A DNA stretch of 64,000 bases from Atherinomorus stipes (taxonomy: Eukaryota; Chordata; Actinopteri; Atheriniformes; Atherinidae), in the NCBI GenBank assembly GCA_023101725.1, contig JALJCO010003488.1:1-64000 (forward strand), given 5' to 3'. Below, one piece after another: positions 19,476 to 31,490 of this stretch. The notes beneath the pieces are model-generated. The model was given only the letters and a program-made list of their open reading frames with translations. It did no database searches and was not told the DNA's origin. Each line of letters opens with the position of its first letter. Position 1 is the stretch's first letter. A program made the position numbers and the translations under genes.

Positions 19476-21034
19476 GGCCGTTTCTCAAAAGTGTGCATAC
19501 TTGTGTACTTGTGGGTACAGACTTGTGGGTACGTAGTGGAAGTTTACTAGCTCAGACTCGGCCTACTTAACGGATTGGGACAACGCAAACTTGTGACATC
19601 ACCAACGGTGTGCAGCAAGTGAGCAGGGCTGCCTGTCAACATGAAAATAATATTGCATTATTTTACAGGTTGTTATTGTTGTGGAGATGTACTGAAACAA
19701 ATAAAAACAACTAAAATAACTGCTTCAAAAACAATTATACTAAGATGTTTTTTTTTTTTTTTTAACAACGTGTATATTTATTTCCAAATATAAGCACATT
19801 AATGCAAACGGAGAATCAGGTCATAATTATATGATCAGCAACAGCTGTGAGAGGAAAGCGGGAGAAAGAGCTGCAGATAAAAGACCAAGAACAGTACAGG
19901 AATGATTGCTCCGGTTTGGCTGCTGGAAGTGGAGGAGGCTGCTAAACGATGCGCGTGTGCAGGTGCATGCTGGGATTTATATCTGGCCAAGTACGCACGA
20001 GCCTCCTGTCGCTGCACGATCTGTTCAGGAAGCACGATCCGTAACGTCTGCTCATCTGCACATGTGCAGAGAGGAATACTTCCAGGTCGCCGTTGAATCT
20101 GCTGGATTTAGGAAAATAATGTCCTGAAAATAAAAACTTCCATCCTTAATAAAAGAAAAGTAACAGATGGGGGAATTTACATTATTTATGTTGAAGTGAT
20201 AAATGCTGCACTGAAATTAAAATGGCTGCCGATGTTTTGCATATGTGATTTTGATCCCTTAAAGTTACAGATTAAATTGTCAGATTACCACACAGAGGTA
20301 TTACTGTATTGGAAAGTGTTATACAAACATAATTTCACTCCACATAATAGGATTATTTGGAATAATAGAAATATTCTACATAAGAGAAAATCCTTATACC
20401 ACAGGACTTGGAGGAAAAAAATAGTTTAGGCCATTGTTCACTTAATGGATACAAACGGTGACATTTTACATTACAAAGATTCTAATAGCTAATTTAATTT
20501 AGACGTCCACAGACAGTTTCTGTCTGTAGTTGATGCAGTTCCTGTAGCTATTTGAATCTGGTTAAAAGAATGTTACTGTATATAACAGTATTGTTATATA
20601 CAGTATGTATGTGTGTATATATGTATGTATGTACAACTGCAGCAATTTTAATTTCAGCACAGCATTCATCACCTCAAAATCAATAATGTTCATTCCCCCA
20701 TCTGTTATTTTGTTATTATTATCAAGGATGGAAGTTAATCTGGACATTATTTTCCTAAATCCAGCAGATTCAACAGCGACCTGGAAGTATTCCTTTCCAC
20801 ACATGTGCAGATGAGCTGCCGTTATGGATCGTGCTTCCTTAACAGATCGTGCAGCGACACCTCCTCTTTTGCATGCTCGGTAAAATGGGCGGAGGAAGTT
20901 TTCATCCGGGGATTTCTAGCGTACTTGCCAAGAAGCAAACTTTGAAATGGAACATGACTTGGACCGCAGGTGAGGACGTTTCACAAGTCAATGAGCCCAC
21001 AAGTACGCACAAGTACGCATATTGAGAAACGGCC
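19476..21034. mobile_element. TIR element P with long internal inverted repeat
   Basis: Ends GGCCGTTTCTCAAAAGTGTG (19476) and, complemented, GGCCGTTTCTCAATATGCGT (to 21034), both followed by 'acttgtg...tacttgtggg'. CCT flanks both sides. Internally, about 20001-20228 is complementary to 20638-20862 (for example 'ctgcacgatctgtt', 'ggaagcacgatcc', 'gaatctgctggatttaggaaaataatgtcc'). The remaining centre is AT-rich. No transposase. Confidence 0.75.
20001..20862. repeat. large imperfect palindrome, ~225-bp arms, ~410-bp centre
   Basis: Left arm 20001-20228, right arm 20638-20862. Landmarks in each arm, in opposite order, are the 'cacatgtgcag', 'cttccaggtcgc', 'tctgctggatttagg', 'aacagatggggga' and 'ctgaaattaaaa' blocks. 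A GTAT/TGTA microsatellite lies at 20603-20633. Confidence 0.75.
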
Positions 21035-21345
21035 CCTGTCTGTTTAATCGTAAGCCACAACCGCAGCCACCATGGACATATTCAGCTGTCACCGTGTAAC
21101 ACGGCTCATTGAAAGGTAATAGAGAGGCTATTATCTGGAAAACAACGACATTAGAACTGACAAAAAATAACCATTTTGTAACGTAAACTAACTTAAACGA
21201 TAACAACATGGTTTGCCAAAAGATCATAAAATAAAAATGAATATTATGCAACAATGAGGCCACTAAACCATAACAGGGGCCTAAATTAAGAGAATACAAT
21301 GGTTTTCGTAGTATTTATATCTCAGTTAACAAAGAAAATACTTAA

Positions 21346-22096
21346 AGCAGAACTCAGTAACTTCAGCTCGGGGCTCCCCTAGTGGCGTCCTTTCACTGTC
21401 GTGTTCAACCCCCCTTACACCCCCGCAGCACACAGACGGCTTCTCTACCTGTCTTTCCTCTATTTTGATCGCTGGATATATTTCTAAGCTTTTACTAGCT
21501 TGTTGATGCTACTTTGCTGCGTTGGTAGCAGCACCTCGTCTCCCTCTGCTCAAAGCAAAGTCCTGTATCTTCTGAAACGGGACGTTTTACCCGCGATTTG
21601 CGGGTAAATATGCCGTGGATTATATTTTTCTCTGGTGTTGGCGAGTAACAGGTAAGAATACGAACTTTTATTTACTTTTTACGGACGTGATAAGTGATTA
21701 TTGAGCCTGAAGCAGTGATGCTTCACCCGGCGCCCAGGTAGCGCAGCTACGTGAATCACTCTGGTCCAGCAAAGAGTTGGTTATGAGAGCCAGGAGCCGT
21801 GTTTAGGTGGTGTGAAGATAAAGAAATGTTTTCTTTGAATTAGCGCTGGTAATCTGGTTCAAATCAGAGCTGGAAGCAGCTCGGTAGATAGAGGACCTGA
21901 GTACCGTACAGCGGTTTCTGTTGTCGCAAGTTCTGCTCGGGTCGGCGCAGGCAAAGTTGTTTTTAGCTGCTCGCAGGCCAGAGGCCCCGGCGGGAGGGGG
22001 GGGGGGCACATTGAATCGCTCCGTAAACACTTTGTTTAGCCCCACGGGGATTCCGAAAAGCATTTATTGAGGTAAAAAAGTTACTGAGTTTCCCCT
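21346..22096. mobile_element. TTAA MITE family Q
   Basis: TTAA at 21342-21345 and 22097-22100 brackets inverted ends AGCAGAACTCAGTAACTT and, complemented, AGGGGAAACTCAGTAACTT. The interior includes 'gcgggtaaatatgccgtgg' and a GTAAGAAT donor-like site at about 21651. Frames within are not recognisable. Confidence 0.75.
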
Positions 22097-22213
22097 TTAA
22101 GATTTGTAGCTCGCCTTCTTTGCCACTTGCATTCTGGGTAGTCCTTACTCACAAGGGTGGTGTCGGAGAATCTTAATATTGAGGGCGATTCAGCCCTCAA
22201 ACTTGCCCCTTAA

Positions 22214-22676
22214 AGGGACTAGAGGCAGGAATTAAAAAAACAAACAAACATGCATGTCCATTTTTTTTATACGAATGGGTGATGAAGCACTAAATACCAC
22301 AAAGAACGTTTCCACCCACGTTTCTCTCCGTTGCCTTGAAAAGGCTGTGTGCTGCAAAATGCACTGCAATTCGGTGGCCTAATTTCCCACGCTGCCCTGC
22401 GGACGTGACGTCAAATGACGCTACATCCACAGTTTTGATACAGGAAGAAGACGGTCGCTGTAAATTCAAACACTATAAGCGATAGTTATGGATTCTTCTG
22501 CCATCAGCAAACGATCCAGATCAACCGAAAGACACTAAAAAGTGTAACTACGAAGAAAAAGCGTAGTAAACAACATTATAGCTTCAGTTTGTGCTCCCGT
22601 GACAGCTTGGCTCGTGGCTGCAGTTACCTGAAGCGCCAGTCGCGAGTTTCGTTTCTTAATCTTGCCTCAAGTCCCT
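22214..22676 (+). mobile_element. TTAA MITE family D, copy 1
   Basis: TTAA at 22210-22213 and 22677-22680. Inverted ends AGGGACTAGAGGCAGGAATT and, complemented, AGGGACTTGAGGCAAGATTA. It contains ATG at 22488 with 16 codons (MDSSAISKRSRSTERH) then TAA, a frame also preserved in copy 2 at 34356-34840. Confidence 0.85.
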
Positions 22677-22783
22677 TTAACTTAACGTTCTGAGAATCGG
22701 GACAGCACTTGCACTTTGCGAGAGTGCGCAGTTTTGAGATTGAGGGTTACGATTGAGGGTTAAAACGGGATTTGGAATTCACC

Positions 22784-24143
22784 CAATCCCAGCAGAGCAT
22801 AAATGCAGACCATGACACAATCAGCTGATGACAGATGGCAGAACTCACCCATTAATACTGAAAAACAGTTGCTGTAATACCAGACTTCACTTACATCTCA
22901 ACATCCCGTCCTCCTGAATGCTTCATGTTACACCCAACATGTCCTCAGACCCTACAGGGAGATGAAGGGCCAGCTGATGTCAATGGACCGGGATGTAAAC
23001 AACTATTTTTCTAATATAATAACAAAAAACCTCTTCAGTCTTTTAAATATCCCATCTGTGTATGCAATATTAATGTAAGAAACTATGTTTGTCATTTTAG
23101 TCAGGGTCCTTTTAAGATTATGGTTAAAGTATTTTGGTATGAATAAAGTCAGCCCAGCCCATTCTATGTGTACATGTACAGCAGGTTTCACGTCCACCAG
23201 GTTCAGCAATTAATGAATTTTCTGTCTGTCCCTATGAAAACGAGCCAAACCACAGCAATTTCAATGTTTTTATCTGTAAGTGCATACGGCTGCAAGGAGA
23301 AAAATCCTCTTCACATGTCCAAATCGTACCTCTCATTAAACAAAGTTCAATAGGCTGTTTACAACAAGCCAGGGAGTCCAGCAAACAAGCAGCACCACAG
23401 CGCTGTTGCTTCGCCAGTGGAGCAGATAAATGTTTGTTTATGCTGGTCCAGTCATTGATGGGGAATGCACCATGTTTAGGGTGGGATGTTGCTGATATTT
23501 TGTTTGCATATGCGTTGCTGGCCATGAGTACATTATGTGACTGACTGTATACGCATGTGTCCATATTATTACATCTACCAAACATGTGTAAGCACTTGAG
23601 GGCCACTGTAGATAAACTCTGCATGAAAACCAATTTAGCACAGTACATATGAAATGAAGAAATGTTTATGCAAATGTAATTAGCAAACAAATGGGATGTC
23701 ACGTCAGCAAATATTGATTGAGAACATCTGCTTGATGTGTGAGCTCATTACATTCTTCAGGAGAAGTTATGTTACAACACCCAGCATCTAATCAGACGCA
23801 GTAAGCAATGTTCTGCCAAGGCAGAAACAAAATAAGAAAAAAACAGCTTGTAGGTGTCGTAGAAACTTTATATGATCAGTAAGATCACCATCTGCTTTCA
23901 GGTTAACTAGTTACTCAGGGTCATTTAACTGTGGCCATTGGGCACATTCCCCTGATAGCTGATCTATAACACTTCCATAGTAAATAGAAGTAAGTTCGAG
24001 TGGAAAGACAACATCGCTCTGATCTTCCATTACGAGACCGGCTTTTTAACCAATATGCTAAATATGCTTTCAGTTACTTTAAACACCCTAAATTTGAGTT
24101 CAATCCAACATTGCTGCCAAGGAAAACAGCATTTCATGACATA
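22784..24143. other. unassigned non-coding DNA
   Basis: No repeat ends identified. The longest frame is a 156-codon stretch on the minus strand (23232-23702), cysteine- and methionine-rich with no recognisable domain; I do not call it a gene. Confidence 0.35.
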
Positions 24144-25279
24144 CACCATATTGCCAAAAGTATTTGTTCACCCATTAAAAATAATGGGAATTAGGTGTTC
24201 CAGTCACTTCCATAGCCAAGAAAGAATGTGTCGCTCTCAGGAGCTCAGTGAATTCCAGCGTGGAACTGTAATAGGATGCCACCTGTCGTGGCAGTCGTGA
24301 AATTTCTTCACTCCTAAATATTCCACATTCAACTGTCAGGTGTACTATAAGAAAATAAAAGTGTTTGGGCACTACAGACGGAACGGGGTCAGCAGATGCT
24401 GAAGTGCATACTGGGAAGAGGTCACCAACTTTCTGCAGAGTCACACTACAGACCTCCAAACTTCATGTGGCTTTCAGATCAGCTCAAGAACAGTGCGCAG
24501 AGAGCTTCATGGAATCGGTTTCCATGGTGATCAGCTGCATCCATTCATGCATCACCAAGAGCAATGCAAAGCGTGGATGCAGTGGTGTAAAGCAGCCGCC
24601 ACTGGACTCTAGAGCAGTGGAGGCGTTCTCTGGGGTGACGTATCACGCTTCTCCATCCGGGAAGCTGATGGAGGAGTCTGGGTTTGGCAGTTGCCAGGAG
24701 AACTGTACTTGTCTGACTGCATTGTGCCAAGTGTAAATTTTGGTGGAGGGGGATTATGATGGGGAGGTGTTTTCAGGACCTGGGCTTGGTCCCTTAGTTC
24801 CAGTGAAAGGAACTTTGAATGCTTCAGCATACCAAGACATTTTGGACAATTCCATTCTCCCAACTTTGTGGGACCAGTTTGGAGCTGGTCCCTTCCTCTT
24901 CCAACATGACTGCACACCAGTGCACAAAGCAGGTCCATAAAGACCTGGATGCAGAGTCTGGTATGGAGGAACTGGACTGGCCTGCACAGAGTCCTGACCT
25001 CAACCCCATAGAACACCTTTGGGATGAATCAGAGCGGAGACTGAGAGTCAGGCCTTCTGGTCCAACATCAGTGTGACCTCACAAATGTGCTTCTGGAAGA
25101 ATGGTTAAAAAAATAAAAATCCCATAAACACACTCCTAAACCTTGTGGACAGCCTTCCCAGTGTTGAAGCTGTTCTAGCTACAAAGGTGGACCAACGTCA
25201 TATTGAACCTTATGGATTAGGAATGGATGAAGCTCACGTGAGTCAAGGCAGCAGAGTGAATACTTTTGGCAATATAGAG
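24144..25279 (+). mobile_element. Tc1-like transposon, nearly complete length, decayed
   Basis: CACCATATTGCCAAAAGTAT at the left and, complemented, CTCTATATTGCCAAAAGTAT at the right, with TA on each side (24142-24143 and 25280-25281). These are typical fish Tc1 ends and target site. The transposase inside is broken by stops and frameshifts. Confidence 0.9.
24230..25080 (+). pseudogene. Tc1 transposase pseudogene
   Basis: Pieces in different frames follow transposase order: a helix-turn-helix REISSLLNIPHSTV near 24295-24345, [20 protein letters not shown] near 24800, FQHDCTPVHKAG near 24900-24938 (second catalytic Asp in QHDC), and SPDLNPIEHLWDE near 24988-25030 (catalytic Glu in EHLW). At least two frameshifts and several stops separate them, so no active enzyme is encoded. 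Tc1 transposases cut and paste the element at TA sites. Confidence 0.85.
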
Positions 25280-25783
25280 TATGCAGTCAATTTACTTACA
25301 AGATTAGACTTTTTCTGAAAAATCAGAGGATGTCTCATCTAGAGTGCTCAAAATACTATCAAGAGTCTCCAAGTTCTAAGAGTCACATGAACAAACCATC
25401 CACCAGAAAGCTAGCCGGGCTATCATTGGCTCGAATTCATCCATCTGAGAAGCCCTGAGATGACGTTGTTGTGAATTGGCACTACACGAATAAAGCTGAA
25501 GTGAATAAATAACTGCACCCTGTTTTCAGAGGGAGACTTTTTTACCTAACTTCCAGAAAGTGCAACGGTTGAGACCGACCTGGACAGGTTTAAAGGGTGT
25601 TGACATCCTCATGGACAGCCACAGTAAAACTTTCAGTAATTCAACATTTGTATTGTGAGATGCCCAAATCCATCTTTTTTTCCCGGGAAGAACGTGCCAT
25701 TTACTTTCTAAAGTACCCAGATTATCAGGAGATTGGCTGAAGCACAATAAGATGATTTATTTTGTCATGTTTCAAATTTTGAG
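25280..25783. repeat. segment repeated in inverse orientation at 59109-59657
   Basis: From 'tgcagtcaatttacttacaagattagac' to 'caaattttgagttgg' this is the reverse complement of 59109-59657, including 'gaattggcactacacgaataaagctgaa', a motif seen in many teleost repeats. On both sides it abuts the same end of a Tc1-like element. Confidence 0.85.
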
Positions 25784-25912
25784 TTGGTTGAAGCTGATCT
25801 AGCTGCAAAGGTGGACCAACGTCATATTGAACCCTATGGATTAGGAATGGGATGTCACTGAAGCTCGTATGTGAGGTAAGTCAGGTGAGTGAATACTTTT
25901 GGCAATATACAG
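25784..25912 (+). mobile_element. second Tc1 3' end fragment
   Basis: 'gctgcaaaggtggaccaacgtcatattgaaccctatggattaggaatgg ... gagtgaatacttttggcaatata' repeats the last ~120 bp of the Tc1 copy ending at 25279. Two Tc1 3' ends thus stand about 630 bp apart in the same orientation, with 25280-25783 between them. Confidence 0.8.
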
Positions 25913-28719
25913 CAGTGTATGTGTGTATTTTTGGGGTGCTGTGATTCGATTTAGGGGCTTCAGCACCCCCCCCAAAATGGGCTGTAATCACCTGATTTCA
26001 TACTGTTTAATGTAAACATTTCATGTAAACTGATTTCATACAGAGCAGTAGCAGAGATGAAGATCATGACCAATATCTGCCTAATTTTTCACCAGGTAGT
26101 TTTATTAGCTTAAAAGCTACAAGCTACGTCCTCAAATAAGGAGGACGACACCATTACAACTCTGCAACCACTGGATCAAGTACTTTCAGGTGAGGTTGCA
26201 GCTGAGATCTGTTAGTCAAACACTTCTCTAGTGTTAAAAAGATGACATATCGGATTATTTTGGGTGAATTTTTCTTGGTGATGTCTTAATTTATGTCTGG
26301 CTAGATGATAATTAACATTTTTGAGTGACTTCAGAATTTAATTTCAGATTAAACTTACCCAAGCCCTCACTATTTATCACTCAGAGAAACATTTACACAC
26401 TCCATAATATTATCAGGGATGGAGTCTGATGATGAAAACATTAATAATCATTAGTTTCTCCAAAATGGCCCTGCTCATTTTAAGCATCTATTCATTTTGC
26501 AAGATACCATTTTGTGGTTAGCACTGAAATATTCCCCTTATTAAGAACAACTTCCACAAAACACAAACAACACGAAGCGTCGACTGATCCATCATTAAAA
26601 GCGATCGTCTCATCGCAGCTCAGCCGCTGCCAGGCTCCATTTCAGAACATCAGATTTATACGTTGTGGCCTTGATGATCCATGCCTGGATCCTGATAACA
26701 GAAATACGGTGAGATTTACTCGCAAATTTATCATGTCTTTAAAAAAAGATCTGTTTTTCATTATTATGATTGATTTGAGACAAAATGGCAATGAGAGTAT
26801 TCATCTTTTCATATAAACTTTACGGACTCACCCAATTTGTTTCCTAAACTGAACAAGATCTGTCATCAACCACACGTGCAGTTTGCAAAGAAGAGAATGA
26901 GTCTGTCTGAGCCTTTGAAGTCAAAGTGAACGCAGGAGTGAATGCTTTGCAGTGGTATGAATGTGAAGGCCAGGGAATGTTGAGCACTCATTGAAAGGTT
27001 GAACGTGGATTAAAGCTCATGAACTCAATCCTTTTAAGCCATGTCAAAAACCCAACAAAGTATCAGAAACGTTCTGCAAGAATTCATAACAGCCTGTTCA
27101 TGTTTCTGCACAGCAATGAAATAAACTTACAAAATCTGATAAAAGTGTTGTTAACTGCTACTTTCTCCTGGTTCTTTAAAGGTTTCCTTCAAAAAGTTAA
27201 AATCCACCTTAAAGATGAGATGCTGGTTTCCATGCAAGCTGGAGAGAACAGGGAATAAAACAAACCTGCGCAGCATACAGTTGGAGATGTTGGACTCAGG
27301 TACGACGCAGGTCTGCGTAGATTATCTCAGGTTTGACATCCTCAACACTGTTGCTGCTAAATCTCCAAATGTGCGTCTACCTCTGCTGTTTCCTTACTTT
27401 ACTCATCTGCTGCTGATCATGGGAATCACTCCTTCTTCTCTCTGATGTTTTTACATGACTGGGTTAGTGGCATTCTCCCGTCTATACGCTCCATGCATCG
27501 CACATTAAAAGCAAAACCTTGCGTGACAGCATGCTGAGTCAGGAGATCTAAGTGGCTCATCGCTCTTAACAGCCTTTTTGACTATTATACATCACAATAC
27601 TGCTACTGTGTTACCGAACCTGCCACAAGCACACCCTGCTTTACATGGGACAATGCAGTTCATTTCACTTTGAATTTACAATACGTATGGATGGCAGAGG
27701 TGAGATGTGGCACGTACCGCATGCATATACTCTAAAGTGCATGAAATTTGCATGTGACATGAACCAACTTGACAGCAGCTCTCACAAAACCATGTAGAGC
27801 AACAAACGCAAACTGCAGAATCAAAACAGATGTTGGACATCTGGACTGATTTCTGCATAATCCAAACATATTACTTATTATTATAATTACTTGTGTCTTA
27901 CAATGTAATTGGCCATTATGTGAAGCCCATATGCTGCATTTCAGTAATCCAAATGAAGTCTGCCAACTCAGTTTACTGGAAGTCTAATTGGACTCATGTG
28001 GTAAGAACTAATTTATGAGCAAATTAGAGACATGCAGCCGGTATGTGTGGCATTCTGCTGCATAGCCTGTCGATCAGAGGTAAAATAGCGGGTGTGAAAC
28101 CACCCTTCATTCGAATGAATGAATGTGGTTTGAGCTGTGTGACTCTTTAATGCTACCAGATTAAAACGGTTAAGGAGCTATGTGTCTCACAGAAACAATT
28201 TTTCACAGTGAGGCCTTCACTGGACGGTAGACAATCCAGTCCTTGTGTGGAGTACAAACGCTCTGCAAATTTACAGCAAGGTTTGTGAATTATAAAGTCT
28301 TCCTGGACCACTAATTCAGAAAAAAAACATATGTTGCAACTGATGGCCCGGTGGGGGGTGGTTCTTTTGGGATTAGGTTTTCTGTCCAGATGGCTTAAAG
28401 GCCGTCTTGCCTGAAAACTTCAAACATTCCCATGTTAACTGCTAAAAAAAATTCCCCTTGCATTCATGCTAAATGCGACTGTGACAATATTAGCTGTTAG
28501 CACTGTTTTTTACACATCGTACCGTTCACACAGTCTGGAATCACACTGACGTTTAGCCTGCTCTGTGCAGTGATGGAAGACTACACGGAACGTTTACTGA
28601 CCACAGTTTCTCTTGGATCATAACTCCAACCTCTGAGCTGCTGTTTGGTCTTTTCACAAAATTAATTTGCTACTTTCTCTAGGAAATAAATGAACATACT
28701 TCAACAACTGTGTGACGAA
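25913..28719. other. unassigned DNA, the longest stretch without recognised repeats
   Basis: No terminal repeats, protein domain or RNA gene seen on either strand. The longest frame has 100 codons (26514-26816) and is unremarkable. This and 40141-42370 are the most likely places for unique sequence in the window. Confidence 0.4.
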
Positions 28720-29096
28720 TAGGGCTGCACAATTCTGGGAAAAATATGAATCACAATTTTTTTTTTGCTTAAAATTGAGATCATGATTCTCTGGCACGAT
28801 TTTTTTTTCCCCCAAATTTTTTATTGCACAAATAAATTTTAACAAAACAAACAAAATAACCTATTCAAAAGGAAGTTCAAATGAAAGCACGTGTTTGCAC
28901 AACTTCTGCAAACACGTGCAGCACAAGGGCTTTGTTGGAGCATTTATTTTGCAGAAAAAAATCTGGGAAAATGGAAACTTATTTGTGATGCAGCTCGTGA
29001 TTAAAATACTTCAGAATCGTTGTGGGTAGAAATGAGATAACATGTAAGTGTAAATTGAGATTGTGATTTTTTTAACGATTAATTGTGCACACCCTA
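28720..29096. mobile_element. hAT-type MITE, 377 bp
   Basis: Ends TAGGGCTGCACAATT and, complemented, TAGGGTGTGCACAATTAATC. Flanking GTGACGAA (28712-28719) and GTGACTAA (29097-29104) agree at 7 of 8 positions, an 8-bp target duplication. AT-rich 'atcacaattttt / ttgagattgtgatttttt' arms extend the inverted repeat. Confidence 0.8.
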
Positions 29097-29279
29097 GTGA
29101 CTAAAGGCAGGTACACACTACAGGATTCCTGAGACTTTCACAGATGTAGAGACCATACACTTGATGATAACAAAAGACAAATTCCACAAGATTTCCCTCA
29201 TATATACCAGCGGATGATTTCCTTGTGCAGATGGAATGATGGCGACGTGAATTTGTGGCCGAAGCAGTTGTTTTGGTAC

Positions 29280-30790
29280 TTTATATGAAATGAAATGAAA
29301 TGAAGAATACTTTATTTGTACCACAAGGGAAAGTCAATATTGTAAAAAGCCCATACTCTTTAAATTTTTTTTTTTTTGTCCAACAATATAACATATTTAT
29401 AAAATAATAATACAACAATAAGTCTTGTTCAGTCAGTCAGTCTTGTTCTTTAGGGTGATGACTGTTGGCAGGAATGAATTTCTGTATCTCTCCGTCCTAC
29501 AGCGAACTTCATGCAGCCTCCCACTGAACACACTCTGTTGATTCTTCACCGTGTTGTGGAGAGGATGGGAAGTATCCCTCATCATCTTCATCAGCTTGTG
29601 CAGCATTCTTTTCTGAACGATAAGCTCCAGCGGCTCCAGAGTTATCCCCAGCACAGAACCAGCTTTCTTGATCAGCTTGTTTAGTTTCTTCAAGTCTCTG
29701 ATTCTGATGCTGCTTCCCCAGCAGATGCTGCAAAGCTAATTGCACTTTCTACAACAGACTTGTAGAAGATCTGCAACATGTTGGTGCAGACGTTGAATGA
29801 TCTCAGCTTCCTAAAGAAGTAGAGTCTGCTCTGACCTTTCTTGTAGATGTAGTCAGTCTTGCATTTCCAGTCGAGTTTGTTGTCCAGCTGAACTCCAGGT
29901 ATTTGTAATTCTCCATCACCTCCACCTCCTCTTCCAGGATGTAGACAGAACTATGCTGCTTATTCTTGCTCCTCCTGAAGTCAACAATCATCTCTTTTGT
30001 CTTGCTGGTATTTAAGATGAGCTGATTGTTACCATTTCATAAACTGACTGACCAGTTCCCTGTACTCGGCTTCTTGTCCATCACTAATACACCCCCACAA
30101 CTGCAGAGTCATCAGAATATTTCTGCAGATGACAGGATCAGAGTTGTACTGGAAGTCTGAGGTGTACAGTGTAAAGAGGAATGGTGAGAGTACAGTCCCT
30201 TGTGGTGCTCCAGTGCTGCTGACCACCATCTCAGACACACAACCTTTCAGTCTCACAAACTGTGGTCTGTTTGTGAGGTAGTCATAAATCCAGGTGGTTG
30301 TGGAGGATCCACCTGGAAGTTATGGAGCTTTTCACATAGAACAGGCTGAAAAGTGTTAAAGGCACTTGAGAAATCAAAGAACATGAACCTCAAAGTGCTG
30401 CCTGACTGGTCCAGATGAGACTGGGCTCTCTGAAGCAGGAAGATGATGGCGTCTTCAACCCCAAGCCCATTACGATATGCGAAATGTAATGGGTCCTGAA
30501 AGGTATTCACTTGCTTGTTTAGGTGAGCCAGTAAGAGTCTCTCCAGGACTTTCATGATGTGAGATGTCAGAGCAACTGGTCTGTAGTCATCTGGTTCAGC
30601 TGGTTGTGGTTTTTTAGGGTCTGGAACAAGACAGGATGTTTTCCACAACACTGGAACTCTGTTCTGTCTCAGCTGGTGTTAAAAAGGTGCTGGAGAACCG
30701 GACATAGCTGTTCAGAGCAGGTCTTGAGAACTCTGGGACTGACACCATCTGAACCTGCAGGCTTCCTTGTTTATATGATACGCGACTGGC
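29280..30790 (-). mobile_element. L2/Rex1-like non-LTR retrotransposon, 5'-truncated
   Basis: Read on the minus strand, reverse-transcriptase coding sequence from about 30790 runs down to a 3' end near 29280 that finishes in repeated CATTT units after an AATAAAG-like 'acaaataaagtattcttcattt'. The 5' part, including the endonuclease, is missing, as is usual for target-primed retroposition. Assignment to the L2/Rex1 part of the Jockey superfamily is from memory of the motif wording. Confidence 0.8.
29803..30651 (-). pseudogene. non-LTR reverse transcriptase pseudogene
   Basis: Fragments in RT order: DDYRPVALTSHIMKVLERLL (30530-30590), FAYRNGLGVEDAI, FMFFDFSSAFNT with the first catalytic Asp (30345-30385), GAPQGTVLSPFLFTLYTSDF (30145-30205), then GCISDGQEAEYRELV and MIVDFRRSKN. 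The YADD-type active site expected just before GCISDG is destroyed by a frameshift (the frame reads ILMTLQLWGC there). The pieces lie in at least three frames, so the gene is dead. Confidence 0.85.
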
Positions 30791-31304
30791 ACAATGTCAC
30801 AATGTAGCCACATACAGCCCAATGTCGTCACGTAAATTCGTGGGTCAACCCGGGTCTGGTGTACCCACTGCATGCCGATCGGCTTGAAGGCAATTTTAAC
30901 CCACGTCGCTTGCCAAGTCGATTGACACGGGTCGACACAGGTCGATGACCCTTTCCAATTGCCACTAAAAGCAGATTGTTTATGGGTTTAAACGGGTTTT
31001 TGGGCCAGTGGGAAAGGGGTATAACTGATTTGTCAGCAGAGAAGCGGCTCCTTCACTGTCAACATCCCAAATCTTGTGATATCAAACAAGACTTCGTGAT
31101 GAGAGGTTACTGAAGAGCCTTTAGTGTAAACAAATGTAGTGGACTTTTCAGCCTCAAAAACACGCATACATAGAAAAAAACATTGTGGAAAAAGTCCTAA
31201 AGACAGCGGGATGTGGCTGTATGGCCGCAAGTTGGAGGTCAATAAAAATGGCCGCAAACATTAGATAGCTTGGAGAGCAGGGCTGTGGTTTTTTCGCACA
31301 TGTC
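30791..31304. other. unassigned; possible MITE edge at 30830-31020
   Basis: 'ggtcaacccgggtctggtgtaccc', 'gacacgggtcgacacaggtcgatgacccttt' and 'ccagtgggaaaggggtat' look like the interior and end of a MITE with G/C-rich termini, but I could not pair two ends. Confidence 0.3.
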
Positions 31305-31490
31305 CTCCCTCTTGTGTGAAAACATTCACATCTCTCTTTGCTTTGGTTTGCATTCATACTGCAGTTACCGCTGCGGACCAGACCGCCTGGTTAAACCACC
31401 GTGGTTACAACAACTGCTCACTAGGGGTCCAACGCTCCCCAATACAACCACTGATGATGATGAAGAAGCAGGAAGAAGAAGAAAACCAGA
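31305..31490 (-). mobile_element. repeat family B, partial reverse copy
   Basis: 'gcattcatactgcagtta', 'ccgcctggttaaaccaccgtggttacaacaactgctcactagggg' and 'ctccccaatacaaccactgatgatgatgaag' are the reverse complement of the 3' half of B. The 5' half is missing. Confidence 0.75.

Larger units (their letters stand above)
19268..22783. mobile_element. 3.5 kb TIR element with nested insertions
   Basis: GGCCAATTCCAATTCCCATC-TTAACCCTCAATC at 19268-19300 and the complement of 22751-22783 (GGTGAATTCCAAATCCCGTT-TTAACCCTCAATC) match at most positions. Inside are the P element 19476-21034, the TTAA MITE Q 21346-22096 and the TTAA MITE D1 22214-22676. Without those, only about 730 bp belong to the host element, so it is itself a MITE-sized unit. 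Confidence 0.65.

Noticed and set aside
23232..23702. 156-codon minus-strand frame
   Set aside because: The longest frame outside known repeats in its region, but with no recognisable domain or signal and at a length expected by chance in 64 kb.
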